From: Pseudomonadota bacterium
GTDB taxonomy: Bacteria; Pseudomonadota; Alphaproteobacteria; Reyranellales; Reyranellaceae
Direction of reading: 5' to 3'
Length of the DNA stretch: 64,000 bases
Assembly: GCA_018240745.1 (NCBI GenBank)
Contig: JAFEFF010000222.1
Location: 1-64,000, forward strand
The first letter of the stretch is position 1, and each line of letters starts with the position of its first letter. A model generated the notes under the pieces. It was not told the DNA's origin, searched no databases, and saw only the letters and a program-made list of their open reading frames with translations. Made by a program: the position numbers and the translations under genes. Below, one piece after another: positions 49,167 through 57,719 of this stretch.

Positions 49167-52091
49167 GTGAGTTCGCTGCAGGAGACCCTGCGCCGCACGA
49201 TCAAAGGCGACGTGCTGTTCGATAAGGCCTCGCGCGGCCGCTATTCGACCGACGCCTCGATCTACCAGATCGAGCCGATCGGCATCGTCGTGCCGAAGGA
49301 CGAGACCGACCTCGCGCTGGCGCTCGACGTCGCGCGCGACGCCAGGGCGGCGATCCTGCCGCGCGGCGCCGGGACTTCGCAGTGCGGCCAGACCGTCGGC
49401 GAGGCGCTGGTCGTCGATTTCTCGAAGTACATGCGCGACGTCGTCGGCTTCGACAAGGATCGCGCCGAGGTCACGGTGCAGCCCGGCGTGGTGCTCGACC
49501 AGCTCAACGCCTGGCTCAAGCCGCACGGCCTCTGGTACCCGGTCGACGTCTCGACCTCGGCGCAATGCACCCTGGGCGGCATGGCCGGCAACAATTCCTG
49601 CGGCAGCCGGTCGATCCGCTACGGCAACATGGTGCACAACGTCGCCGGCCTCGACGTCATCCTGGCCGACGGCACACGGGCGCGGTTCGATTCCAAGCGG
49701 CCGGAGGACATGCAGCCGGCGGTGCGGGCGATCGCCGACAAGGTCGCGGCGCTGGCTCTCGCCGAGCGCGACGAGATCGAGCGCATGTTCCCGAAGGTCC
49801 TGCGCCGCGTCGCCGGCTACAATCTCGACATCTTCTTCCCGCAGTCGGAGCGGCCTTACACGACCGACAACTCGGTCAACCTCGCGCACCTGCTCGTCGG
49901 CAGCGAAGGCACGCTCGCGGTGACCGAGCGGCTGACCTTGAAGCTCTCGCCGCTGCCCAGGCACAAGATGCTGGGCGTGGTGAACTTCCCGAGCTTCTAC
50001 AAGGCGATGGAATCGGCGCAACACATCGTCAGGCTGAAGCCGGTCGCGGTCGAGCTGGTCGATCGCACCATGATCGATCTGGCGCGCGCCAATCCGGCGT
50101 TCCGGCCGGTGATCGAGGCGGCGCTGATCGGCAAGCCCGAGGCGATCCTGCTGGTCGAGTTCGCCGGCGCCGAGCGCGAGGACCAGCTACGCGACCTCAG
50201 GCGGCTGGTCGAGCTGATGGGCGATCTCGGCCTGCCCGGCAGCGTGGTCGAGATGTCCGAGCCCGGCCCGCAGGCGGCGCTGTGGGAGGTGCGCAAGGCC
50301 GGCCTCAACATCATGATGTCGATGAAGGGCGATGGTAAACCGGTCTCCTTCATCGAGGATTGCGCGGTGCCGCTGGAGCATCTCGCCGATTACACGCAAC
50401 GCCTCACCGAGGTGTTCGCCCGGCATGGCACACGCGGCACCTGGTATGCGCACGCCTCGGTCGGCACGCTGCATGTCCGGCCGATCCTCGACATGCGCAA
50501 CGACGGCGCGGCCAAGATGCGCGCGATCGCCGAGGAAGCCTCGGCCATGGTGCGCGAGTACAAGGGCGCCTATTCGGGCGAGCATGGCGACGGGCTGGTG
50601 CGCTCGGAATGGGTGAGCTGGCAGTTCGGGCCGCGGCTCACCAGGGCGTTCGAGGCGGTCAAGGAACTGTTCGATCCGGAGAACCGGCTCAACCCCGGCA
50701 AGATCGTGCGACCGTCGAAGATGGACGACCGCTCGCTGTTCCGCTTCAGGCCCGGCTACAAGGGCATCGACTACAAGCCGGCGCTCGACTGGTCGGCGTG
50801 GAACGTCCAGAACGACCCGCGCACCGAGGAGCTCACCGCGCCCGGCAGCGGCGGCGATCCGACCGGCGGCTTCGCGAAGGCCGCCGAGATGTGCAACAAC
50901 AATGGCCATTGCCGGAAGTTCGACGCCGGCACCATGTGCCCGTCCTTCCGGGTCACGCGCGACGAGATCCACCTGACGCGCGGGCGCGCCAACACGCTGC
51001 GGCTCGCCTTGTCCGGCCAGCTCGGTCCGGAGGCGCTGAGGTCCGATGTCGTCGCGCAGGCGATGGACCTCTGCGTGAGCTGCAAGGGCTGCAAGCGCGA
51101 TTGCCCGACCGGCGTCGACATGGCGCGGATGAAGATCGAGGTCCGTTCGGCGCGGCGCATGAGCAAGGGCCTGGGCTTGCGCGATCGGCTGATCGGCGAC
51201 CTGCCGGCGATGGCGCCCTGGGCGCGGCGGCTGCCCTGGCTGTTCAACCTGGCGGGGCTGGTGCAGTCGTTCGCGGGCTTCGCGAAGCAGCGCTCGCTGC
51301 CGAGGTGGCGTAGCGACACCTTCCTCGCCACCACCGACGTCGATGCGGCCGACGCGACCGTGGTGATCTTCGCCGACACCTTCTCCAACAATTTCGAGCC
51401 GGAGATCCTGCATGCCGCGCGGCGCGTGCTGGAGGCGGCCGGCCATCGCGTCGCCGTCGCCTGGCCGGCGATCGGCTCGCGCGCGCTCTGCTGCGGCCGT
51501 ACCTACCTCGCCACCGGGCAGGTCGACAAAGCGAAGGACGAGGCAACGCGGCTGATCGAGGCGCTCCATCCGTACGTGGAGCGCGGCGTGCCGGTGATCG
51601 GGCTGGAGCCGTCGTGCCTGTTCACGTTGCGCGACGAGTTCCTGGCGCTCGGGCTCGGCGAGCCGGCGCGCAGGACGGCGGAGAACGCCCTGCTGTTCGA
51701 GGAGTTCCTGGCGCGCGAAAAGAAGGCCGGCCGGCTCATGCTTTCTCTCGAGCCGCTGGAGCAAAAGACCGCGCTGCTGCACGGCCATTGCCACCAGAAG
51801 GCGTTCGGCGCGATGAGCGCGGTGCAGGACGTGCTGGCATTGATCCCCGACCTCGCCGTCAGGCCGATCGAGTCGAGCTGCTGCGGCATGGCCGGCAGCT
51901 TCGGTTACGAGGCCGAGCATTACGACATCTCGATCGCCATGGCCGAGCTGTCTCTGCTGCCCGCGGTTCGGCAGGCCGGCAAGCATGCGCTGGTGGTCGC
52001 CGACGGGACCTCGTGCCGGCACCAGATCGCCGACGGCACGAGCCGGCACGCCCTGCACGTCGCCCAGGTCCTCGACCGCGCGCTGGCATGA
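49167..52091 (+). CDS. Fused FAD/4Fe-4S dehydrogenase (GlcD-GlcF or D-lactate dehydrogenase type)
   Basis: 974 residues. FAD-binding PCMH domain (about 30-260; ILPRGAGTSQCGQTVGEALVVDFSKYM and GNNSCGSRSIRYGNMVHNV), FAD-oxidase C-terminal domain (about 270-530), then a two-cluster ferredoxin part (C576 region CNNNGHCRKF and CVSCKGCKRDCPTG near 636) and two CCG domains (LCCGRTYLATGQ near 774, SSCCGMAGSFGYE near 905). It should oxidise a 2-hydroxyacid such as glycolate or D-lactate to the oxoacid and pass electrons to quinone at the membrane. GTG start; the stop overlaps the next gene as ATGA. Confidence 0.9.
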   Translation: MSSLQETLRRTIKGDVLFDKASRGRYSTDASIYQIEPIGIVVPKDETDLALALDVARDARAAILPRGAGTSQCGQTVGEALVVDFSKYMRDVVGFDKDRAEVTVQPGVVLDQLNAWLKPHGLWYPVDVSTSAQCTLGGMAGNNSCGSRSIRYGNMVHNVAGLDVILADGTRARFDSKRPEDMQPAVRAIADKVAALALAERDEIERMFPKVLRRVAGYNLDIFFPQSERPYTTDNSVNLAHLLVGSEGTLAVTERLTLKLSPLPRHKMLGVVNFPSFYKAMESAQHIVRLKPVAVELVDRTMIDLARANPAFRPVIEAALIGKPEAILLVEFAGAEREDQLRDLRRLVELMGDLGLPGSVVEMSEPGPQAALWEVRKAGLNIMMSMKGDGKPVSFIEDCAVPLEHLADYTQRLTEVFARHGTRGTWYAHASVGTLHVRPILDMRNDGAAKMRAIAEEASAMVREYKGAYSGEHGDGLVRSEWVSWQFGPRLTRAFEAVKELFDPENRLNPGKIVRPSKMDDRSLFRFRPGYKGIDYKPALDWSAWNVQNDPRTEELTAPGSGGDPTGGFAKAAEMCNNNGHCRKFDAGTMCPSFRVTRDEIHLTRGRANTLRLALSGQLGPEALRSDVVAQAMDLCVSCKGCKRDCPTGVDMARMKIEVRSARRMSKGLGLRDRLIGDLPAMAPWARRLPWLFNLAGLVQSFAGFAKQRSLPRWRSDTFLATTDVDAADATVVIFADTFSNNFEPEILHAARRVLEAAGHRVAVAWPAIGSRALCCGRTYLATGQVDKAKDEATRLIEALHPYVERGVPVIGLEPSCLFTLRDEFLALGLGEPARRTAENALLFEEFLAREKKAGRLMLSLEPLEQKTALLHGHCHQKAFGAMSAVQDVLALIPDLAVRPIESSCCGMAGSFGYEAEHYDISIAMAELSLLPAVRQAGKHALVVADGTSCRHQIADGTSRHALHVAQVLDRALA

Positions 52092-54190
52092 CGCTGCTGG
52101 CCGGCTTCAGGGTGGTGCAGATCGGCGCCGGTTCGGCCGCCGCTGTGTGCGGCCGGCTGCTGGCCGACGCCGGTGCGGAGGTGACCTGCATCGATCCCGA
52201 TACCAGCACGACGCTGTCGGCGTACCTCAATCACGGCAAGGCCATTGCCACGAACGAGAGCCTGGCGGCGGCCGACCTGGTCGTGCGAGAGGTCGTCAGT
52301 CTTCCTCCCCATTCAGATGGGGAGGTGGCCCCATCTGAATGGGGAGGAAGGCTGCGGCGGATCAATCCGTCGGCGACGATCGTCACGATCTCGCCCTTCG
52401 GCGAGATCGGTCCGCAGGCCGGCGACCCGGCGACCGACCTGACGCTGTTCTTCGCCAGCGGCATTGCGCGGCAGCTCACGGGACAAGTCGACGATCTGTC
52501 GGAAGCGCCGATCCGCCCAGTGGGCGAGCAGTCCGCCTTCATCGGCGGACTGGCAGCGGCGTGCGCCGGCATGAATGCGGCGTTGGGCAATCAGCCCGGC
52601 GCGTCGATCGACGTCTCGATCCACGAAGCGCTGGCGACGCTCTCCGTGACCGAGCTTGCGCGGGCGGGCCTCAGCGGCAAGAGCTGGAGCCGCAAGCGCG
52701 TGGGCGACGGCAACGGGGCCACCGTCACCATCCTCCCGGCGAGCGACGGCTATGTCGCGATTTCCCCGCGCGAAGAGAAGCAGTGGGCGGCGTGGCTGGA
52801 GGCAATGGGTTCGCCCGATTGGGGTGCCGATCCGCGCTTCGTCCCCAAGGCCAACCGTGTCAAGAACTGGGACGCTCTCCACGCGCTGATGTCGCAATGG
52901 AGCCGGCAGCACGGCAAGCAATGGATCGCCGATACGGCCCAGCGCAACCACGTGCCGAGCTTTCCCTTGCGCGAAGTGTCGGAGCACCTGGACACACCGC
53001 AAATGCGACACCGCGGCTACTACCGGCCGGGCAAGCTCGACGGGCGGGCCGTTCGGCTGCCGGGCCTGCCGTTCGGCCTGACCATCGCTGCGTCGAAGCG
53101 CAGGCAGCCAGAGCGGACGGGGCCGATGCCGTTGTCGGGCATCCGTGTGCTCGACTTCAGCTGGGTGATCGCCGGTCCGACGACGACGCGTTACCTGGCG
53201 GCGATGGGCGCGGAGGTCATCAAGATCGAGGCGCCCTCGGGCGATCCGGGGCGCGCCACGGAACTGCACGCGGTGCTCGGCCAGGCGAAGAAGAGCATCG
53301 TCCTCGACCTGAAGAAGCCGGAAGCGCTCGGGGTGGCGCGGGCGCTGGCGGCGAAGTCCGACATCCTGATCGAGAACTACGCCACCGGCGTGATGGACCG
53401 GCTCGGGCTCGGCGCCGAGGCGCTGAAGGCGATCAACCCGGATCTGATCTACATCTCGGCCTCAGGCATGGGCCGGACGGGGCCGGAGGCGAAGGCGGTC
53501 GCCTACGGGACGCTGCTGCAGTGTTACGCCGGGTTCGCTGGCCTCAACCGCCATCCCGACATCGCGCCGCGGGTCGGCCTCGCCTGGCTCGATCCGATGT
53601 GCGGCCTGATGCTGGCCTTCGCCGCGGCCGCCGCGCTGTGGCATCGGCAGCACGAAGGCGGCGTCGCGCGGGTCGACTTCTCGATGATCGAGGCGATGCT
53701 GTGGACGATGGCCGAGCCGCTGCTCGCGGCCCAGCTCGGCACGCCGCCGAAGCCGATGGGCAATGCTTCGGCGCGCCATGTCCTGCACGGCGTGTGGCGC
53801 TGCGCCGGCGACGACGACTGGATCAGCATCGTCGCGCGCACCGACGGGGAACGGCAGGCGCTGTGCCGTATCGTTCCGGGCGCCACCGATGAGGCCCTGT
53901 CCGCCTGGGCCGCGTCCCGATCAGCCGGCGCGGCCGCCGAAGCGCTGCTGAAAGCCGGCATCCCCGCAGCCGCCCTCGCACGCACGGGAGACTTGGCGAA
54001 GAGCCCGCACCTCGCCGCCCGCAAATTCTGGGAGGATGGACTGCCGGGTTTGCCGTGGCGCGCCAGCTTCGGCCGCGCCACAGGCCCGGCACCGATGTTG
54101 GGCGCCGATACGGATCAGGTGCTCGCCGGCATTCTTGGTTTATCGCGCGAACGCATCACCGAGCTTCGGATGAGCGGTGCGTTGGGTTAA
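52088..54190 (+). CDS. Tandem CaiB/BaiF-type class III CoA-transferase with an in-frame palindromic insert
   Basis: 700 residues: two CaiB domains in one chain (about 1-340 and 350-700). The second has the full pattern: LSGIRVLDFSWVIAGPTTTRYLAAMGAEVIKIE, then VGLAWLDPMCGLM with the expected catalytic aspartate. In the first the corresponding segment reads RPVGEQSAFIGGL without that aspartate, so it may be structural. Residues 72-88 (LPPHSDGEVAPSEWGG) are encoded entirely by a 50-bp palindrome of the CTTCCTCCC family. Translation is coupled to the dehydrogenase. It would move CoA between acyl donors, substrate unknown. Confidence 0.88.
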   Translation: MTLLAGFRVVQIGAGSAAAVCGRLLADAGAEVTCIDPDTSTTLSAYLNHGKAIATNESLAAADLVVREVVSLPPHSDGEVAPSEWGGRLRRINPSATIVTISPFGEIGPQAGDPATDLTLFFASGIARQLTGQVDDLSEAPIRPVGEQSAFIGGLAAACAGMNAALGNQPGASIDVSIHEALATLSVTELARAGLSGKSWSRKRVGDGNGATVTILPASDGYVAISPREEKQWAAWLEAMGSPDWGADPRFVPKANRVKNWDALHALMSQWSRQHGKQWIADTAQRNHVPSFPLREVSEHLDTPQMRHRGYYRPGKLDGRAVRLPGLPFGLTIAASKRRQPERTGPMPLSGIRVLDFSWVIAGPTTTRYLAAMGAEVIKIEAPSGDPGRATELHAVLGQAKKSIVLDLKKPEALGVARALAAKSDILIENYATGVMDRLGLGAEALKAINPDLIYISASGMGRTGPEAKAVAYGTLLQCYAGFAGLNRHPDIAPRVGLAWLDPMCGLMLAFAAAAALWHRQHEGGVARVDFSMIEAMLWTMAEPLLAAQLGTPPKPMGNASARHVLHGVWRCAGDDDWISIVARTDGERQALCRIVPGATDEALSAWAASRSAGAAAEALLKAGIPAAALARTGDLAKSPHLAARKFWEDGLPGLPWRASFGRATGPAPMLGADTDQVLAGILGLSRERITELRMSGALG
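52301..52350. repeat. CTTCCTCCC-family palindrome located inside a coding sequence
   Basis: CTTCCTCCCCATTCAGATGGGG (52301-52322 as a 22-bp arm) pairs perfectly with 52329-52350 around AGGTGG. It starts on a codon boundary and is open in the gene frame. It shares CTTCCTCCC, GGGGAGGTG and GGGAGGAAG with the intergenic copies at 42117 and 45164. Confidence 0.9.
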
Positions 54191-54200
54191 TGCTGCCTCC

Positions 54201-54308
54201 CGTCATCCCGAGCGGAGCGAAGCGAAGTCGAGGGACCTCGTCATGTAGCGCCACATGAACAGGTCCCTCCACCACGCCTCGCTGCGCGAGGCTCCGGTCG
54301 GGATGACG
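54201..54308. repeat. Large cruciform repeat between convergent genes
   Basis: Nested complementary arms: CGTCATCCCGA (54201-54211) with TCGGGATGACG (54298-54308), GAGGGACCT (54230-54238) with AGGTCCCTC (54261-54269), and CATGT (54242-54246) with ACATG (54253-54257). It fills the gap between two convergent genes and could act as a bidirectional terminator. Same family as 3024-3165. Confidence 0.8.
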
Positions 54309-54318
54309 GCTGGGGCCG

Positions 54319-55236
54319 TCAAAACTCGCCGCTGCGATAGGCTTCGTCCAGGCGCTTGGCGTCCTCTTCCGAGAGTTCGGGCCAGGCGTCGCCGCGCTTG
54401 CGCAGCTTGCCGTCGAAGTTCGGCTTGCGCTTGGCGTTGAAGGCCTGCCGGCCTTCCTCGCCGTCCGTCGTGGTCTGGATGAGCAGCGAGTTGATCAGGT
54501 TCTGCACGTGCCACGCCTGGTCGGTCGGCAGGTCGCCGAAGCGCACCAGGAACTCCTTCATCATGCGCACCGCGACCGGCGGCAGGGCGCAGATGTGGCG
54601 GGCGAGCTTCTCGGCCCGCTCGAGCAGCTGCGCATGCGGGACGACCTCGTTGATCAGGCCGATCCGCAATGCCTCCTGCGCGTCGAACGGCTCGTCGGTC
54701 AGCAGGATCTTCATGGCATCGATGTAGCGGAGCTGCTTGGCGAGCAGGCTGGCGCCGGGCCCATGACCCAGCCAGCCCTGCGTGAGAAGCGCAAACTTGA
54801 AGCGCGCATGCTCGGCGCTGGCGATCCGGATGTCGGTCGACGACAGCAGGATGTAGAGGCCGGCGCCCGCGGCCCAGCCGTTCACCGCGCCGATCACCGG
54901 CTTCCAGACGCGCGGATAGTGGTCGCCCATGCGGCCGTCGACGCCGGTCTTCTGGCCGTGCACGGTCCCGGCCAGTGGCCAGAAGATCCGCTGGGTGCGC
55001 AGATAGTCGCGCTCCTCCTCGGTGATGTTCTCGCGCGGCGCGAGGTTGTGGCCGCCGCAGAAGTGCGTGTCGCCCTTGCCGGTCAGGATGGCGCAACGAA
55101 TCGAACGATCTTCCCAGAGATCGATCCACGCCTCGGAGATCGCATCCGACGTCGGCTTGTCGAGGATGTTCGCCTTGCCGGGATTGTTCAGCGTGATGTA
55201 GGCGACGCCGTCGCGCTTTTCATAGTCGATGGGCAA
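54319..55236 (-). CDS. Crotonase-fold (enoyl-CoA hydratase/isomerase family) protein lacking the usual catalytic glutamates
   Basis: 305 residues. VAYITLNNPGKANILDKPTSDAI, the first oxyanion-hole region CAILTGKGDTHFCGGHNLA and the second KPVIGAVNGWAAGAGLYIL identify the crotonase fold, and the C-terminal RQAFNAKRKPNFDGKLRKRG is typical. Where hydratases have GGGCEL and QPE, this protein has GAGLYIL and FALLTQ, so both catalytic glutamates are absent. It may be a decarboxylase, hydrolase, isomerase or binding protein. Its 5' end overlaps the MmgE/PrpD gene by 49 nt, so the two are co-expressed. Confidence 0.88.
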   Translation of the reverse strand: MPIDYEKRDGVAYITLNNPGKANILDKPTSDAISEAWIDLWEDRSIRCAILTGKGDTHFCGGHNLAPRENITEEERDYLRTQRIFWPLAGTVHGQKTGVDGRMGDHYPRVWKPVIGAVNGWAAGAGLYILLSSTDIRIASAEHARFKFALLTQGWLGHGPGASLLAKQLRYIDAMKILLTDEPFDAQEALRIGLINEVVPHAQLLERAEKLARHICALPPVAVRMMKEFLVRFGDLPTDQAWHVQNLINSLLIQTTTDGEEGRQAFNAKRKPNFDGKLRKRGDAWPELSEEDAKRLDEAYRSGEF

Positions 55237-56624
55237 GTGGTCCTCCCGCTCAAGAGTTTCACGATCTCGTCGGCATTGGGCAGCGTATCGAGCGAGAGCG
55301 CGAGGCTCTTCAGGCGGTCGATTCCGGCCGGCGCGAGAATGCCGGTCAGGTTCGCCGCGAACTTGCGCTCGACATCCTCGCGCGTGACCGGGTTCTCCGG
55401 GCTGCCGCGGCGATTCAGGACCTCGCGCTCGATCGTGCGGCCGTCGGTCGTGCGCACGGTCACCCGCGCGGCGTGGCGGAAGGCCGGACCCATGGCCTCG
55501 AGCCCGGCGTCCTCGAAGACCTTGATGCGCGGGATGAAGGAAAGGATCTCCGGATCGGCGATCCGGTCTTCCGTGTAGTCGCGGGCGGCGACGTCGCCGC
55601 GCAGCGCCATGACGGCAATGCCGTAGAACATGTTCATCTGCGCCGCCGTTACGCCGGCGGGCCTATAGTCCCAGGCGGTGTGCACGAATGTCATGTGGCC
55701 GACGCCGATCTCGATCGATTCGACGTCACGGGCAGTGACCCTGGTCGCCCGCATCGCGTCGAGCGCGGCGTGGATGCTCGTGACGTTGGGATACATCTTG
55801 AAGCCGACCTTCGCGGCCTCCCAATCCTTCCCGAGTCCATCGAGAAGCCGCGCCGGGTTGGGCGTGCGGGCGATCGCGCTCAAGAAGCCGCCGTAGCCCG
55901 CCTCGACGACGTCGGTGATGCCGGTGAAGCCCTTCTTGGCGAGCAGCGCGGCGGTCATGCCGCCTTGCGCCGCGCGGCCGGCGTGCAAGCGTTTCACCAT
56001 GGCGCCTTCCTGTGCCGCCATCAGGCCGGCGCCGAGCGAGCCCGCGATGCCGATCGCGTGCTGCATCTGCCCGGGCGTGAGTTTCAGCAGGTGGCCCGCC
56101 GTGACGGCGGCGACGAAGGCACCCGACGTGCCCTGCGGATGGAAGCCGTTCAGGAACAGCGCCATGGTCGCGGCATTGCCGATGCGGGTGCCGATTTCGG
56201 CGCCGAGCGTGATCGCAGCAAGGATGTCGCGCCCGGTGAGGGATGGATCGGCCTCGGCGAGCGCCAGCGCCGTCGGCACGGACAGCGAATTTGGATGGAG
56301 GATCGACTCCTTGTGGATGTCGTCCATCTCGAAAGCGTGGCCGGCGGTGCTGTTGACCAGCACAGCGCCGGCAAGTCCGACTCTGGCGCCGCTGGTCCAG
56401 ACCGAGGCGATGGGGTTGCCGCCATCGGCGAGTACGACGTCGCGCACCATCCGGGTCCACGGCAGGGTCGCGCCGTGCAGGCAGACGCCCAGGCCGTCGA
56501 GGAGGCTGAGCTTCACCCTGTCGACGACAGCGGCCGGGATGTCGGCGTAGCGCGTCGCGGCGGCAAAGCGGGCGAGGTCGCGCGTGGCGTGCGGGAGGAG
56601 GGGTGGCAGGGAGGAGCTGCTCAT
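55188..56624 (-). CDS. MmgE/PrpD family protein
   Basis: 478 residues, normal for the family, which includes 2-methylcitrate dehydratase and cis-aconitate decarboxylase-like enzymes. Features: RYADIPAAVVDRVKLSLLDGLGVCLHG, NSTAGHAFEMDDIHKESILHPNSLSVPTALALAE, GFHPQGTSGAFVAAVTAG, and HAGRAAQGGMTAALLAKKGFTG. With the crotonase downstream it probably acts on a small carboxylic acid or its CoA ester; the substrate is not clear. Start at ATG 56624 with GAGGAG-like sequence inside the first codons; no better start upstream. Confidence 0.9.
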   Translation of the reverse strand: MSSSSLPPLLPHATRDLARFAAATRYADIPAAVVDRVKLSLLDGLGVCLHGATLPWTRMVRDVVLADGGNPIASVWTSGARVGLAGAVLVNSTAGHAFEMDDIHKESILHPNSLSVPTALALAEADPSLTGRDILAAITLGAEIGTRIGNAATMALFLNGFHPQGTSGAFVAAVTAGHLLKLTPGQMQHAIGIAGSLGAGLMAAQEGAMVKRLHAGRAAQGGMTAALLAKKGFTGITDVVEAGYGGFLSAIARTPNPARLLDGLGKDWEAAKVGFKMYPNVTSIHAALDAMRATRVTARDVESIEIGVGHMTFVHTAWDYRPAGVTAAQMNMFYGIAVMALRGDVAARDYTEDRIADPEILSFIPRIKVFEDAGLEAMGPAFRHAARVTVRTTDGRTIEREVLNRRGSPENPVTREDVERKFAANLTGILAPAGIDRLKSLALSLDTLPNADEIVKLLSGRTTCPSTMKSATASPTSR

Positions 56625-56702
56625 GGCTCGCAGTCTAGCCGGGCTCGCGGCGCGAGGCGGAACAATTGCAGCCCCGGAGCCCCTGTGGCACGGTCCGGAC
56701 GC

Positions 56703-57635
56703 ATGCAAAGACCCCGAAATCCCTATTCCAGCGCCGAGATCGATCGCGCCAGCCACGAGCGCGAGAACGACGAGCGCATGATCGAGCTCGCCTCGTCGGG
56801 GGCCGCGCGCTTCGTGCCGATCGACAGCGAGCGCAACCTGGTCAACAAGGGCAGCGGCAATCCCGAGCCGGTGTTCCTGCAGGGCATGATGGCCCGCGCG
56901 GTCGTGGGCGCCGCCGATCACCACATCTTCCTGGGCTACGTCGAGGGCACGCCGTACTTCGCCGTCGACGTCACCGGCAAGGAGACGCCGCTGGCCGAGA
57001 TGGGTGAATTCGTCGACCTCCGCCAGGTCGGCGCGCTCCTGTTCGCACGCGAGGGGTCGATCCTGGCCTATGCCCGCGGCATGACCTACTGGCACCGCCG
57101 GCACCGCTATTGCGGGGTATGCGGCGCCAGCACCAAGGTGACGCGCGGCGGCCACGTCCGGATCTGCACCAACGAGAACTGCAAGACCGAGCATTTTCCG
57201 CGCACCGATCCGGCGGTCATCATGCTGGTCCATCACGGCGACAAGTGCCTGCTCGGCCGCGGCAAGCAGTTCCCCAAGGGCATGCACTCGACCCTGGCGG
57301 GCTTCGTCGAGCCCGGCGAGAGTTTCGAGGATGCGGTCGCCCGCGAGGTTTACGAAGAAGTACGGGTGCGGGTGAAGAACGTCACCTATCGCTCTTCGCA
57401 ACCCTGGCCGTTCCCGGCGTCGGTGATGATCGGCTTCCATGCCGAGGCCGAATCGCTCGACTTCGAGGTCAACCAGGACGAGCTGGCCTCGGCGCTGTGG
57501 CTGAGCCGCGAGGAGCTGCGCCCCGAGAACCTGCCCAAGGACGGCTCCTTCTTCATGCCGCGGCGCGATTCGATCGCCCGCCGGCTGATCGAGGAGTGGC
57601 TCGGCCACGAGGCCGGTCCATCGATCAGTGGCTGA
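56703..57635 (+). CDS. nudC: NAD+/NADH diphosphatase (RNA deNADding enzyme)
   Basis: 310 residues. Zinc ribbon with C137, C140, C155 and C160, Nudix box at about 200-222 (GFVEPGESFEDAVAREVYEEV), and the NudC hallmark SQPWPFPAS (232-240). It hydrolyses NAD(H) to NMN(H) and AMP and, in characterised members, removes NAD caps from RNA 5' ends. Divergent from the MmgE/PrpD gene over 78 bp, so a promoter should lie there. Confidence 0.95.
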   Translation: MQRPRNPYSSAEIDRASHERENDERMIELASSGAARFVPIDSERNLVNKGSGNPEPVFLQGMMARAVVGAADHHIFLGYVEGTPYFAVDVTGKETPLAEMGEFVDLRQVGALLFAREGSILAYARGMTYWHRRHRYCGVCGASTKVTRGGHVRICTNENCKTEHFPRTDPAVIMLVHHGDKCLLGRGKQFPKGMHSTLAGFVEPGESFEDAVAREVYEEVRVRVKNVTYRSSQPWPFPASVMIGFHAEAESLDFEVNQDELASALWLSREELRPENLPKDGSFFMPRRDSIARRLIEEWLGHEAGPSISG

Positions 57636-57655
57636 TCGACACGCACACCGGTTGC

Positions 57656-57700
57656 CTATCCTTCGAGACGCACCGCTTCGCGGTGCTCCTCGGGATGAGG
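57656..57700. repeat. Short interspersed repeat with internal hairpin between nudC and the OYE gene
   Basis: CCTTCGAGACGC, then GCACCGC-TTC-GCGGTGC (a perfect 7-bp stem), then TCCTCGGGATGAGG. This CCTTCGAGAC...GGATGAGG pattern is a common intergenic repeat style in alphaproteobacteria. It ends 19 bp before the next start codon. Confidence 0.55.
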
Positions 57701-57719
57701 TGAAATTGAAAGGATCTCC

